Source of the DNA: Panulirus ornatus
Lineage: Eukaryota; Arthropoda; Malacostraca; Decapoda; Palinuridae
Length of the DNA: 64,000 bases
Assembly: GCF_036320965.1 (NCBI RefSeq)
Contig: NC_092236.1
Coordinates: forward strand, 14,765,518 to 14,829,517
Direction: 5' to 3'
In this document: in pieces, positions 25,349 through 38,030 of the stretch
How the letters are laid out: each line of letters starts with the position of its first letter
Position numbering within the stretch: the first letter of the stretch is position 1
Made by a program: the position numbers and the translations under genes
The notes under the pieces: generated by a model
Databases searched by the model: none
What the model saw: only the letters and a program-made list of their open reading frames with translations
What the model was told of the DNA's origin: nothing

Positions 25349-26308
25349 TTCCAGCCAACTAACCTATTCTTGTCCCCACCCATCACACATTTCACACTCG
25401 TCTGGCTCTCCCACAATTCCCCGGACTCTCTCTCTCTCTCGCCACTTTCTGCAGGAAATCAAACCTTTCGACCTCTCGCATTTCAGACTCCTTTCCATTT
25501 TTATCATCTCATTTCTATAGAAGGCTTTTCTCTCACCATGTCTAAACGCTATTCTCATTCCTCCCGGTTTCTTACTCCTCCTCCTCCTCCTCCTCTTCCT
25601 CATTCATCTCTCCTTCTCCCGTTAATGTGTTTCATTTCAACGGCTTTCTCCGAGGGGAGTTGAGGTGAAATAATTCCATTCAGATGCCATCGCAAGGCTT
25701 TGTTGGAGTCCAATGTCTTTTCTGATTTTCGCGTCACATACCATTTCTTTAATGTTTCGCCTTTACCTCTCTTTCTTGTTCATTTATTTACTTATTTTCC
25801 TTTACTCCCGCTTCCCTCTTCATCCTTTAGCAATTAGGCCAATTATCTTTCATTCAGATTGATGACACTTTTATTTTTAAGCCAAATTCTTATCCGTGTC
25901 TCATTAATCTTACTTCAAACCCCTCCTCCTTCTCATCATCATCCTTGATCCACTCCTCTCATCTCCTTCGGTTCACAGATCCTCTCCTCCTTTCTTGCCT
26001 CATTGCTTTCTTCAGAGAGCAGTCAGAGCACCATAACAGGCACACATACCTCAATAATAGGAATTCTCTCTCGGTTAGGCCGAGAAGTTTCCACATAGTT
26101 AAACCGGTTGGAAAAGACTTGGGCCTCCTCCGCTCTGTTAAAGTTACTCGTTTATACTGATGAATGTGCATACGCTCGTGGGAAGAGAAAGAGAGGGTTG
26201 ATAAGTGACTGTGCATTCGCGAATTTACTTAATCTTTAGCGATTTACCTGGTTAGATATGCACCAACAGGATCTGTGGATGTGTTGATAATACCCCTTCA
26301 GATGATAC
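24961..26308. other. Anonymous stretch with CA arrays and a pyrimidine block
   Basis: Holds CA arrays at 25209-25239 and 25288-25346 and a pyrimidine-rich block at 25360-25620. No gene recognised. Confidence 0.5.
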
Positions 26309-26324
26309 ACACACACACACACAC

Positions 26325-26391
<67 letters not shown>
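26309..26391. repeat. (CA)n microsatellite
   Basis: CA array of about 82 bp with a single G interruption. Confidence 0.95.
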
Positions 26392-26396
<5 letters not shown>

Positions 26397-28297
26397 ACCA
26401 TCCTTAAAACAGACACAAACTGACACACTCAGGTGAAAACAGCCGTGAGGCGCTACAAGACAGCTTTCTGCCTGGGAACCAACCTCTCAAGACTTCTTTG
26501 GACTCGTCAGCATGCCTCGAAGCCGACGGGATATTTTGTGGGTACGTCTCAGCGGGGAAGTTCTTATCCTGGAGCCCTAAGAGCAAGTCTCATCCAGTAT
26601 CTCTGGAGGTTCAGTGGGCAGAAAGGGCCATTAGTATCTTGGCAGCAACCACGACGTTTCGATGTTGAGTTCTCTCGTTGCCTGGGCTACCTAAATCCCG
26701 CTCTCCAACACAAGCTGGCTCTTCAGATGCCGTGATTCTTCTTATTAACAGAGTCTGCTCCTCTTCCCGGGTACCTTCTGTGTTTTGGTGCGAAGGATCC
26801 TGCATGTTCACCTTAGCGCGTCCTTCTGTAATGAGAAACACTGAGGACATACAAGGTACTCCTCAGAGACATGGGTGACGATATTCAGTGATATACCATC
26901 ATGAACTAAAGGGTTTCTTCCTAGTCTGAGCTACGGTGTCGTCCACTGATACCTTCTTACCATAGTTCCCTGCGTTAACCTCACCGAGAATTGCATCATC
27001 TTTACATCTTTTGTATGGCATATGTAAAAGATATGTGTCATCCAATTCTTCTTTCCTCCTCCACCAGCAGCAGCACTCCTTTGCTCCTCTCACATCCCCT
27101 AGTCTTGCCCCCTGCTCCACTCAGAGCCTCCTTCCTCTCCGAGCGAACCTCCTCCCTCGATCCTTTTCACCTGTAATTTTTGTCTTCTCAGTTATCTCAG
27201 TTCTGTAGACTCCCGTCTGCTCCCTGTCTCACAAACCCTTTCTCGCCAGCCTGCCCTTCTCATCTTTCCCCACTCGCCTCTCCTACCTTCCCTCTCCCTC
27301 TTCTAAGCCTCTCTCTTCCCTCTCCCTCCCTCAACCCTCCTCTATCTACACCACCCCCGGCAGCTCCTCCGCAGGGTCTCGTTACTGTCATCTTAATCAG
27401 CGAAAGTTTGGATGCCTGGAGGGGTTTACCGAACCAGCTAGAGCAAATCCTACCTAATCATCTCCATCGCGACATGTTACCCAACAACCTCTCCAGGATG
27501 TTATCTTGCCGAGCTAACTGTCGCCTAAGGACGATAGTGGATGTCAGGTAAAGGTAAACAGATATCCATATTGGATTTCCTTCTTAAAGGTAGAAAACTA
27601 CTGAAGATAAATAATCATCCCATTCCTTAATTCTAGTTCATCTCTCCTTCCCCCCAAAGTTACAAGGGATTATAAAGTTAGTCTTGAGTTTAGCGAGGAG
27701 TTTCAGCAGGTTTCGTAAATAGCTGGAGGAGTGCGTTGGAGATATTTGTCATTAACCTGAACACGTCAGTCAGCAGGACTCCTGCTGTATGTGGTTGTGC
27801 AGCGAGTGAGAGGTCGCCATCGGCAAACTTGTATCACCGTCACCACAAAAGAAGAATAGGCGCACAGTCTCACCCGAAGGCCTCTCCACTCCGGAGTCCA
27901 TCATTACCCTTCTCCTTATTTGAACGCAGCCTTGAAGTTGTATGGAACCCCATTAAAAGGTTCTGAGAGAGAACATATAATTAATCAATTGATTCCTCAT
28001 GAAAGGTTCAAATCTAATAGTTAAAAAAGATGAACTGAAATCATCTATGGAAAACAGTTGTTAGGCGTGAGTCTGTTTTGCGAGGGAGGAAACTTGTGGC
28101 GACTGTGGTACGTGGAGAGATGAGAGAGTGATGGTGGATCACACTTGTGACAAGTGATGATAGGACGCTCATGGCCTACTGCTGATGAAGACAGCTGGGG
28201 CCAACGTGAGCTGCACTTGACCGTCTCTGAGAGGAGTACTGTGCACTGCGAGTGATGTGCATCTGTGAGGGGTGGGTGTATGCATCTGTGTTGTGGT
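26392..28297. other. Anonymous stretch
   Basis: No gene recognised. A 100-codon frame at 26433-26735 (+) and a pyrimidine-rich block at 27040-27370 are present but without family features. Confidence 0.4.
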
Positions 28298-28344
28298 GTA
28301 ATTACCCAATTGTACTCTGCGGGGAAGGAAGGTTTGTGTGTGTG

Positions 28345-28398
<54 letters not shown>

Positions 28399-28446
28399 GT
28401 TAGTATCTCTATGCTACGGGGACAGTTTTACAGTGATGCCCCATCT

Positions 28447-28448
<2 letters not shown>
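28298..28448 (+). repeat. Family D copy split by (GT)n
   Basis: The head 'gtaattacccaattgtac' (28298) and the end 'acagttttacagtgatgcc' with 'catctcttat' are separated by a GT array (about 28334-28396). The block runs directly into (TA)n. Confidence 0.5.

Positions 28449-28521
<73 letters not shown>
28449..28521. repeat. (TA)n microsatellite
   Basis: Perfect TA array between the family D end and LN-3. Confidence 0.95.
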
Positions 28522-28522
<1 letters not shown>

Positions 28523-29303
28523 TAGATATCTGGGAGTGGAATCTGGCAGCGGATGGAACCATGGAAGCGGAAGTGGATCATAGGGTGGGGGAGGGGGCGA
28601 AAATCCTGGGAGCCTTGAAGAATGTGTGGAAGTCGAGAACATTATCTCGGAAAGCAAAAATGGGTATGTTTGAAGGAATAGTGGTTCCAACAATGTTGTA
28701 TGGTTGCGAGGCGTGGGCTATGGATAGAGTTGTGCGCAGGAGGATGGATGTGCTGGAAATGAGATGTTTGAGGACAGTGTGTGGTGTGAGGTGGTTTGAT
28801 CGAGTGAGTAACGTAAGGGTAAGAGAGATGTGTGGAAATAAAAAGAGCGTGGTTGAGAGAGCAGAAGAGGGTGTTTTGAAGTGGTTTGGGCACATGGAGA
28901 GGATGAGTGAGGAAAGATTGACCAAGAGGATATATGTGTCGGAGGTGGAGGGAACAAGGAGAAGAGGGAGACCAAATTGGAGGTGGAAAGATGGAGTGAA
29001 AAAGATTTTGTGTGATCGGGGCCTGAGCATGCAGGAGGGTGAAAGGAGGGCAAGGAATAGAGTGAATTGGAGCGATGTGGTATACCGGGGTTGACGTGCT
29101 GTCAGTGGATTGAAGCAGGGCATGTGAAGCGTCTGGGGTAAACCATGGAAAGCTGTGGAGGTATGTATATTTGCGTGTGTGGACGTATGTATATACATGT
29201 GTATGGGGGGGGGGGGGGGTTGGGCCATTTCTTTCGTCTGTTTCCTTGCGCTACCTCACAAACGCGGGAGACAGCGACAAAGTATAATGAAAAAATATAA
29301 ATA

Positions 29304-29307
<4 letters not shown>
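28522..29307 (+). mobile_element. LN-3, strongly 5'-truncated LINE, short-UTR subfamily
   Basis: Begins right after (TA)n at the equivalent of LN-4 residue 239 and ends in the tail hairpin (about 29247-29275, one stem base changed: ctcAc) and an AT-rich tail. It forms the left border of duplication unit A. Confidence 0.88.
28526..29094 (+). pseudogene. LINE ORF C-terminal remnant
   Basis: After an early frame disturbance (about 28540, where GTGGATCTG has become GTGGAATCTG), the frame from 28561 is open for 177 codons. It matches LN-4 residues 250-426 with few changes, including LKWFGHMERM and GRPNWRWKDG, and ends at YRG-TGA. All catalytic RT motifs are absent. Confidence 0.85.

Positions 29308-29388
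<81 letters not shown>
29308..29388. repeat. (TA)n microsatellite
   Basis: Perfect TA array after the LN-3 tail. Confidence 0.95.
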
Positions 29389-29389
<1 letters not shown>

Positions 29390-29392
<3 letters not shown>

Positions 29393-29562
29393 CTTACATC
29401 TATGTCCACATGCACACATAGCAGCACATGTAGGCTTACATGACGTATCCTTTCATCCCCCATCTCCTAAAAGGATTGTTTTAAGTTGGCTTCTCAAACG
29501 GAGATTCGAACACAGGCCCGTTATATTGGTGGGTCGCAACGCTAACTACTTTACACGCTCGT
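29390..29562 (-). mobile_element. tRNA-derived SINE
   Basis: On the minus strand, a B-box-like GTGTTCGAATCTC (complement of about 29500-29512) follows an A-box-like segment containing GTAGTTAGCG (complement of about 29533-29557). The body extends to the (TA)n at 29388. The counterpart in unit B is at 35500-35672. Confidence 0.55.
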
Positions 29563-29698
29563 GTGTGTGTATGATTACTATATGATTACTTTTGTGAGTC
29601 ATAAGAGACGGTTCTACACTCGTGTTGCCCCGTCTCTTATCCTTATATATATAAACCCTGTCATTACTCCTATGTATTTATTCACACACACACACACA

Positions 29699-29768
<70 letters not shown>
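29563..29768 (+). repeat. Family D block and (CA)n
   Basis: Family D words ('cggttctacactcgtgttg', 'cccgtctcttatcc', then a short TA run) at about 29563-29652, followed by a CA array at about 29682-29768 with one T interruption. Confidence 0.65.
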
Positions 29769-29770
<2 letters not shown>

Positions 29771-30981
29771 TGAATATATAACTATTATTCACCAAGCTAT
29801 TGTTAATGTTCACACTCTGACCAGCTTAATTGACCATAAAACTAATGAACCGTAATTTCGGTGGCAAATGGCTAACTCCCGTGGAAACAGAAAAATGTAA
29901 GAGAAACATGGAAAAATTTCGTATAGTTGAATGGGTCTGTGTGTGTGTCTGTATATTCTTCGTCTATTTGGAGAAAAAATAAATGGGCAAGAAAAGCTGT
30001 GTGCAAAGTTAGTAACTATATTGACTCGTGGACGCTAATGGTACTAACAGTGCATGTGAATGGGTCCCTTAGATCAGAACAGACAAATTAATCTCCGTGG
30101 AGAATTCCACCTTCAGCAAGTGTGCACAAGGTTAGGTTAGCCATTCCTCGGGGGGTTTCGCTCTTACTTTGGATTGATCTGCAGGCTGCGGGAGTGGCAG
30201 ACACCTCATGACTGATCATCAAGCCATCACACCTCACCTCACACTGGACGAGGGGCCGATAGTGATCTATGATCGCTGTGGATTCCCGATGGCCTCCCCT
30301 CTCACCCACCCATCCTCACTAGTAGACTCTCGTCTTATTCCTCCTCTCTTATTCCCAGCTTATGACCGTACTTACCATTTTCTCCCCATTCACCTGACAC
30401 ATTTACATATCATTTTTCCCCCCTTTCCCCCCCCCCCTCTTCTCCTCCTCCGGCCATATGAATCTCCCATCAGGGGTGACTTAGCTCATCTTTATCCACT
30501 TCATCTCCCGCGCATCTCGCTTCATCGCCGCGCGGAACCCAGAGTCTTGCCAGCATCATCTCATTAAGCCTTTTTCCTCCCTCCATTACTGTCATGTGTT
30601 TCCCCCTAACAATCTGTCATTCCTCCATTCTCCCACTTTCTTCGTTCATTTCAAGTCGTTGTTTTTTTTTTCAAATGATCACTCAGCGTTGCTCATCCTT
30701 ACTCAATTTCCAATGGCCTTTTTTTCTGTAGTCCCATCTTTATACTTCTAATTTTTCCCTTTAGTATTCTCACTTTCTCTAGGTCTTTTTTAGCTACTTG
30801 TTCTCGCGTCTTCTCTTCTCACTTCAGCACAGTGCCTCCCTAAACTGCTTCTCTGCCGCGCCTTTTCCATCGCCAGTAACTTGGATCCATCCACCTTTTC
30901 ACCCCAGCCTGTGTTGTTAACGCCATCGGAGGACAACTAGATGGTGTCTGGCAGCAAAGACTGATTCTCTCTCTCTCTCTG

Positions 30982-31051
<70 letters not shown>

Positions 31052-31849
31052 ACTTGAATACCTAGAGAGTCAGATGTCTTCATTAAGTTCAAAGCAAGTC
31101 CTCTTCTATCTTCATACCCAGATGATCATAGTGCCAGTCCTCTGTCTGAATTTCCCATGAGCCAATACTCTTCAGTTATAGCATTTGCAACGAAATTAGA
31201 TACCTTAGGATCTCTAACACTGTTAGCGAACTCAACAACGATAACGAAATCCCTACAGTGGTAGTGCCTTGTAAGCCCTGATATATGTAGCGAATCCCTA
31301 CCCAGGTAATGAACTATAGGCAAGTGGCCGTCATACAGTTAAAAGCAAGACCTAGACAGACCAAGCTGGTGTTGTGCCCGTGTATAAGCAGTGGCTCGTC
31401 ATAAAGTTACTTAGCCGTTAGCCAGTATACAGATTACTGAGGCTTCAAGTAGGTGAGTGACCATTTCAGGAATAAGGAACACCTCTCGGAGGGAGAGAAT
31501 CCCTAAATAGGACCATCATACTCTCCCACTCAACCAACCCTTCCATCTCCTGCTTTTCCACACCGAGCCTCCGCACCTCCTTCCCCTCTTTCCCCTGACT
31601 CCTTCATCCTCTCCCACACCCACTGGACGTATCCCCCTTCCTCCTTCCATAACTATTCCCCCACCCACCCCCGCTCACTCGGCCCACCTATCGACCACGG
31701 TGGCGCCACTCGACGGTAAAATTGAAACACAAGACCAGTGTTCCGACGTCGATGCAGCCAATTTAGCAGCTTTTGCACGGCGAATCCAATTTGGGGCGTC
31801 TCACCGGCCCCCGCCACTGGCCCCTCACCTGATGAAGACTCATACTTTC

Positions 31850-31942
<93 letters not shown>

Positions 31943-32028
31943 TTTTCACCACCTCCTCGTTCGACTGGCTCTCGCTACTATTCAGTTGTCCCCTCTTGCA
32001 GTGCTTAATTTCCAACATTTCCATTAGG

Positions 32029-32115
<87 letters not shown>

Positions 32116-33694
32116 CTTCCCGTTCCTGCATCCACATTTAACTGTGGTTTTTCACCTCATCCAGCTCCCCTCCTCTTCTTCCCTATCCTCTTTATACCCT
32201 CATTTTCTCCTCTTTAACCACATGCTCTCATCATCATCACCTCTTCCACGATTCATTCCGTCTCGCAAGTGAAAAACAACTCTTCTCCCGCACTCTCAAC
32301 TCGCCACCATCCTAAACACACTCTGTATATCTGGTCATTTTACTACCGAACTTTCGTCCTAATCTCCTCTCTCATTATTGTATTCTCGTTTTCTTTACCA
32401 AGTTCGATATCTGTTCCCTACACTGGAAACACATCAGGATATCCGCCTTTTCTGCAGACTACCGACTATCTATAAAATCAATCTCACTCTTTTTATATCA
32501 GGGACGACGTTTTCCGATATAGGACTAAGTAAAAGAAAAAAAAAAAGAATGCTGAATCTGTAGCAGAGGAGCCAATGGTCATTGCATATATTTGCATATT
32601 TCTTTCCACTAATGAACTTTGATATTCCGACCCGAAAGGAAAGTTTATAATTGCCAAACCAGTCATCAAATGTTAAAAAAAAGAGAGAGAGAGAGAGAAA
32701 GGCCTTATTTGAAAGTAAACTCTCAGTTTTCTTCACAGAAAATAAATGATTTTGGTAGAATTGATAATAATCTATCGTCCTGGATTTACCTCTTCTTAAA
32801 TTATTTTCTGGAAATTGATAACGAAGATTTTCCCGCTTTACAGACGATTGTAAAACATCTGAGTGTAGATCATGTGTCATAAACCTATATGTGAGTGCCA
32901 GTAAGTCTGAGTGTGATTTCTATCCATTTCAAATGTATCTTGATTCACACAAGATCTTCTCAAGTGCTGAAAGTAAGATATTAGATTCCATTAAGGCCCA
33001 GAACACCTCGCGATGAAGTGTTTCAATCTATCAGAATTCTGTTCACGCGAAGGGTTTGGGACACCGTTCGTGTGGGACGAAGGAAGAGGACGTCACTCAC
33101 GTTGAGTTTCTTTCTCTCTTCCTTCTCTCTAGTCTTCGTGAGATCTGCCTGACGGGACGCCCCTGTAATATCTTTCTCGTCTCGGAAGAACTCTTTAAAC
33201 ACCCAATTCAGACCTGTGGCCACGGGTTTGGCAAAAGTGCCAAGAAAGTTCCTCGGGAAAGAAAATGGGAAAATAGTTTCAAGACCTCTAAAACGTCATT
33301 CTTGAAGTGTTCAGCAAGAAAAACTACCAGGTAACCTATTGAAGCAAAATGTTAATTTGCATATCAAAAGGACGCAAATTGCCACAGAAAAGCGAGAGGA
33401 CTCTGTGCCTACTTCGCGAGAATATGTTTACAGTTCTATATCTCTTTTTTTCTCGGGAATATAACCAGCGCATGAAGAGGTAGTAGGAGTCTCATTGCTA
33501 CCGTGTGTTGTTGTAAGTCTTCACGTAACAAAGACAAGATATGGTAAGTGACTTAATCATTGTCTTGAATCTCCATGCGAACTTACACACGGATTCACAC
33601 ATGTCTATTGGCGCAAATAGACATTCGTGAACATGTACATACATAAGCACATACTTGCAAATTATACTCATAGACACACATACACACAGGAATA

Positions 33695-33730
<36 letters not shown>

Positions 33731-33859
33731 AAATATACATAAACTCAAATGCTGTTGAGTCCCGTTCCAACAAGTCTAGCATCCATACTCTTCCGGAATA
33801 TTGAAATGTTTACCCCAGTCGCAATCGAACAGATCATTAGAGTATTTGATTAATTCAAA

Positions 33860-33860
<1 letters not shown>
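29769..33860. other. Anonymous body of unit A with CT arrays
   Basis: No host gene recognised. CT arrays lie at 30963-31050, 31853-31938 and 32031-32112; a pyrimidine-rich block at 30290-30960; and CA at 33701-33726. The 92-codon frame at 33056-33334 has a shifted counterpart in unit B and no recognisable domain. Confidence 0.5.

Positions 33861-33900
<40 letters not shown>
33861..33900. repeat. (TA)n microsatellite
   Basis: TA array at the 5' edge of LN-4. Confidence 0.95.
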
Positions 33901-33902
<2 letters not shown>

Positions 33903-33914
33903 CAGAGGTATATA

Positions 33915-35417
33915 TTACAGAGGTATAAGTTTGTTGAGTATTCCTGGTAAATTATATGGGAGGGTATTGATTGAGAGGGTGAAGGCATGTACAGAGCATC
34001 AGATTGGGGAAGAGCAGTGCGGTTTCAGAAGTGGTAAAGGATGTGTGGATCAGGTGTTTGCTTTGAAGAATGTATGTGAGAAATACTTAGAAAAGCAAAT
34101 GGATTTGTATGTAGCATTTATGGATCTGGAGAAGGCATATGATAGAGTTGATAGAGATGCTCTGTGGAAGGTATTAAGAATATATGGTGTGGGAGGCAAG
34201 TTGTTAGAAGCAGTGAAAAGTTTTTATCGAGGATGTAAGGCATGTGTACGTGTAGGAAGAGAGGAAAGTGATTGGTTCTCAGTGAATGTAGGTTTGCGGC
34301 AGGGGTGTGTGATGTCTCCATGGTTGTTTAATTTGTTTATGGATGGGGTTGTTAGGGAGGTAAATGCAAGAGTCCTGGAAAGAGGGGCAAGTATGAAGTC
34401 TGTTGGGGATGAGAGAGCTTGGGAAGTGAGTCAGTTGTTGTTCGCTGATGATACAGCGCTGGTGGCTGATTCATGTGAGAAACTGCAGAAGCTGGTGACT
34501 GAGTTTGGTAAAGTGTGTGGAAGAAGAAAGTTAAGAGTAAATGTGAATAAGAGCAAGGTTATTAGGTACAGTAGGGGTGAGGGTCAAGTCAATTGGGAGG
34601 TGAGTTTGAATGGAGAAAAACTGGAGGAAGTGAAGTGTTTTAGATATCTGGGAGTGGATCTGTCAGCGGATGGAACCATGGAAGCGGAAGTGGATCATAG
34701 GGTGGGGGAGGGGGCGAAAATTTTGGGAGCCTTGAAAAATGTGTGGAAGTCGAGAACATTATCTCGGAAAGCAAAAATGGGTATGTTTGAAGGAATAGTG
34801 GTTCCAACAATGTTGTATGGTTGCGAGGCGTGGGCTATGGATAGAGATGTGCGCAGGAGGATGGATGTGCTGGAAATGAGATGTTTGAGGACAATGTGTG
34901 GTGTGAGGTGGTTTGAGCGAGTGAGTAACGTAAGGGTAAGAGAGATGTGTGGAAATAAAAAGAGCGTGGTTGAGAGAGCAGAAGAGGGTGTTTTGAAATG
35001 GTTTGGGCACATGGAGAGAATGAGTGAGGAAAGATTGACCAAGAGGATATATGTGTCGGAGGTGGAGGGAACGAGGAGAAGAGGGAGACCAAATTGGAGG
35101 TGGAAAGATGGAGTGAAAAAGATTTTGTGTGATCGGGGCCTGAACATGCAGGAGGGTGAAAGGAGGGCAAGGAATAGAGTGAGTTGGAGCGATGTGGTAT
35201 ACAGGGGTTGACGTGCTGTCAGTGGATTGAACAGGCATTTGAAGCGTCGGGGGAAAACCCAGGGAAAAGCTTGGGGTATGTATATTTGCTTTGGGGACGT
35301 ATGAAAAAACAGTGTGGGGGGGGGGGGGGGGTTGGGCCATTTCTTTCGTCTGTTTCCTTGCGCACCTCACAAACGCGGGAGACAGCGACAAAGTATAATG
35401 AAAAAATATAAATAATA
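33915..35417 (+). mobile_element. LN-4, longest open LINE copy, short-UTR subfamily
   Basis: 5'-truncated inside the RT fingers. A 13-bp direct repeat ('ttacagaggtata', 33900-33912 and 33915-33927) marks the 5' junction next to (TA)n. Its 5' part is nearly identical to LN-5 (41118-41776) and its 3' part follows LN-3, so LN-4 is a hybrid at the junction of duplication units A and B. From about 35225 onward the tail shows many small indels. Confidence 0.9.
33919..35211 (+). CDS. Non-LTR retrotransposon reverse transcriptase, N-terminally truncated
   Basis: Open frame of about 430 codons with no internal stop. Counting from the codon at 33931 as residue 1, RT motif A (FMDLEKAYD) carries catalytic Asp65, motif B is GLRQG at 121-125, and motif C is FADD at 171-174 with Asp173/Asp174. 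The primer-grip-side KLRVNVNKSKV follows at 200-210 and YLGV at 239-242. The post-RT region contains a Cys/His-bearing stretch (C340 and H360) and a basic GRPNWRWKDG near 385-394. The upstream codons RGIS (33919-33930) are also homologous, so no true start codon is present: the endonuclease domain and first RT motifs are missing. The product would copy element RNA at a target site in the nucleus, but this copy cannot do so alone. Clade (RTE, CR1 or related) is not settled. Confidence 0.85.
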   Translation, partial: RGISLLSIPGKLYGRVLIERVKACTEHQIGEEQCGFRSGKGCVDQVFALKNVCEKYLEKQMDLYVAFMDLEKAYDRVDRDALWKVLRIYGVGGKLLEAVKSFYRGCKACVRVGREESDWFSVNVGLRQGCVMSPWLFNLFMDGVVREVNARVLERGASMKSVGDERAWEVSQLLFADDTALVADSCEKLQKLVTEFGKVCGRRKLRVNVNKSKVIRYSRGEGQVNWEVSLNGEKLEEVKCFRYLGVDLSADGTMEAEVDHRVGEGAKILGALKNVWKSRTLSRKAKMGMFEGIVVPTMLYGCEAWAMDRDVRRRMDVLEMRCLRTMCGVRWFERVSNVRVREMCGNKKSVVERAEEGVLKWFGHMERMSEERLTKRIYVSEVEGTRRRGRPNWRWKDGVKKILCDRGLNMQEGERRARNRVSWSDVVYRG

Positions 35418-35441
35418 ATTATATATATATAAAAATAAATT

Positions 35442-35483
<42 letters not shown>

Positions 35484-35500
35484 TATAATATATATATATG
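35418..35500. repeat. Ragged TA array (unit B counterpart)
   Basis: Counterpart of 29308-29388, but broken by many A insertions and TA slippage. Confidence 0.85.
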
Positions 35501-35672
35501 TTGCTTAAAACTGGTCCCCCATGCACACAAAGCAGCACATGTAGGCTTACATGACGTATCCTTTCATCCCCATCTCCTAAAAGGTTTGTTTTAATTTGGG
35601 CTTCTCAAACGGAGTTTCGAACACGGGCCCCTTTTATTTTGGGTGGGTCGCAACGCTAACTATTTTTACACC
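35501..35672 (-). mobile_element. tRNA-derived SINE, unit B copy
   Basis: Counterpart of 29390-29562. The B-box region is retained as 'ggagtttcgaacac' with a T expansion. Confidence 0.5.
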
Positions 35673-35812
35673 CGTGTGTGTGTATGATTACTATATTTTT
35701 ATTCTTTTTTGAGTCATAAAGACGGTTTTACACTCGGTTGCCCCCCTCTCTTATCCTTATATATAAAAACCCTGTCATTACTCCTAGTATTTTTTCACAC
35801 ACACACAACACA

Positions 35813-35853
<41 letters not shown>

Positions 35854-38030
35854 CACACACACACACTCCACACACAACACACAAATGAATATATAACTAT
35901 TATTCACCAACTATTTTTAATGTTCACACTCTGACCAGCTTTAATGACCATAAAACTAATGAACCGTAATTTCGGGGGCAAAAAGGCTAACTCCCTGGAA
36001 ACAGAAAAATGTAAGAGAACATGAAAAATTTTTGAAAAGTTGAATGGTCTGCGGGTGGGGTCCCGTTAAAATTTTTTCGCTAAATTTGGGAAAAAAAAAG
36101 GGCAAAAAAAAAAAAAAAGCTGTGTGCAAAGTTAGTAACTATATTCTCGTGGACGCTAAGGTACTAACATGCATGGAATGGGGCCCTTAAACAAACAGAA
36201 AAAATTAATCTCCGTGAGAATTCCACCTTTAGCAAGGGGCACAAAGGTTAGGGTTAGCCATTCCCCCGGGGGGCGCTCTTACTTGGATTTATCTGCAGGC
36301 TGCGGAGTGGCACACACCTCATGACTGAACATCAACCATCACAACCTCCCTCGCACTGGACAGGGGCCGAAGGATCTATATCGCTGTGGAATTCCCATGG
36401 CCTCCCCTCTCACCCACCCATCCTCACTATAGACTCTCGTCTTATTCCTCCCCTCTTATTCCCCACTATGACCGTACTTCCATTTTCTCCCCATTCACCT
36501 GACACATTTCATATCATTTTTCCCCCCCTTTCCCCCCCTCTTCTCCTCCCCCGGCCATATGAATCTCCCATCAGGGGGACTTAGCTCATCTTTATCCACT
36601 TCATCTCCCCGCATCTCGCTTCACGCCGCCGGAACCCAGAGTCTTGCCAGCATCATCTCATTAAGCCTTTTTTTCCCCCTCCATTACTGTCAGTGTTTCC
36701 CCCTAACAATCTGTCATTCCTCCATTCTCCCACTTTCTTCGTTCAATTTTAATCGTTTTTTTTTTTCAAAAATCACTCAGCGTTGCTCATCCTTACTCAA
36801 TTTTCCCAAAGGGCCTTTTTTTTTTTGTATCCCCCCTTTATACTTTTAATTTTTCCCTTTATATTTTCATTTCTCTAGGGCTTTTTTTGCTACTTGTTCT
36901 CGCGCTTCTCTTTTCACTTCAGCACATGCCTCCCTAAACTGCTCTCTGCCGCCCTTTTCCATCGCCAGTAACTTGGGGTCCATCCACCTTTTTAACCCAA
37001 AACCTGTGTTTTAACAGCCACGGAGACCAACTAGATGGTGGCTGGCAGCAAAGACTGATTTCTCTCTCTCTCTCTCTCTTCTCTTCTCTCTCTCCCCCTC
37101 TCTCCCCTCTCTCACTCTCTCCTCTCCTCTCTCCTCTCTCTCTCCTCCTCTCTCTAAACTTGAAATACCTATAGAAGTCAGATGCTTCATTAAGTTCAAT
37201 CAATTCCTCTTCTATCCATACCCAGAGATCATAGTGCCAAGTCCTCGTCAGAAGTTTCCATGAGCATACTCTTCAGTATAATAGCATTGCAACGAATTAG
37301 ATACCTTAGGATCTCTAACACTTTTAGCGAACCAACAACGATAACGAAATCCCTCCCAGTGGTATTGCCTTGTAACCCCTGATATATGTACGAAATCCCT
37401 ACCCAGGTAAATGAAACTATAGCAAGTGGCCGTCATACATTTTAAAAAGCAAGACCTAGACAGACCAAGCTGGTGTGTGCCCGTGTATAAGCATTGGCTC
37501 TCAGAAAGTTACTTACCGGTAGCCAGTATACAATTATGAGGCTTCAAGTAGTATTGACCATTTCAGGAATAAGGAACACCTCTCGGAGGGAGAGAATCAC
37601 TAAATAGACCATCAAACTCTCCCACTCAACCAAGAACCCTTCCATCTCCTGCTTTTCACACGAGCCTCCGCACCTCCTTCCCCTCTTTCCCCTGACCCCC
37701 TTTCACCCCTCTCCCACACCCACTGGACTTATCCCCCTTCCTCCTTCCATAACTATTCCCCCACCCACCCCCGCTCCCCTCGGCCCACCTATCGACCACG
37801 GTGGCGCCACTCGACGGTTAAAATTTAAACACAAGACCAGTGTTCCAAACGTCGATGCAGCCAATTTATGCAGCTTTTGCACGGCGAACCCAAATTTTGG
37901 GGCGTCCACCGGCCCCCGCCACTGGCCCCTCACCTATAAGATTTCATACTTTCACCTCTCTCTCTCTCCTCCTCTCCTCCCCTCTCTCCTCTCTCTCTCT
38001 CTCGCTCCTCCTCCTTCCTCTCATCTCTCT
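35673..38030. other. Anonymous body of unit B, left part
   Basis: Colinear with 29563-31860 of unit A. CA (about 35799-35883) and CT (about 37060-37152) arrays are fragmented by C insertions. No gene recognised. Confidence 0.55.

Larger units (their letters stand above)
28526..34640. repeat. Segmental duplication unit A
   Basis: About 6.1 kb, running from the LN-3 body to inside LN-4. It matches unit B in order throughout: LINE tail, tRNA-SINE, family D and CA array, pyrimidine-rich block, three CT arrays, and the 32.5-33.9 kb anonymous block. CT and CA arrays here are clean, whereas in unit B they are ragged. Confidence 0.88.

Noticed and set aside
29390..29562. Functional tRNA gene
   Set aside because: Only box-like segments are present, with no clean acceptor stem or anticodon arm. 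SINE head is the better reading.
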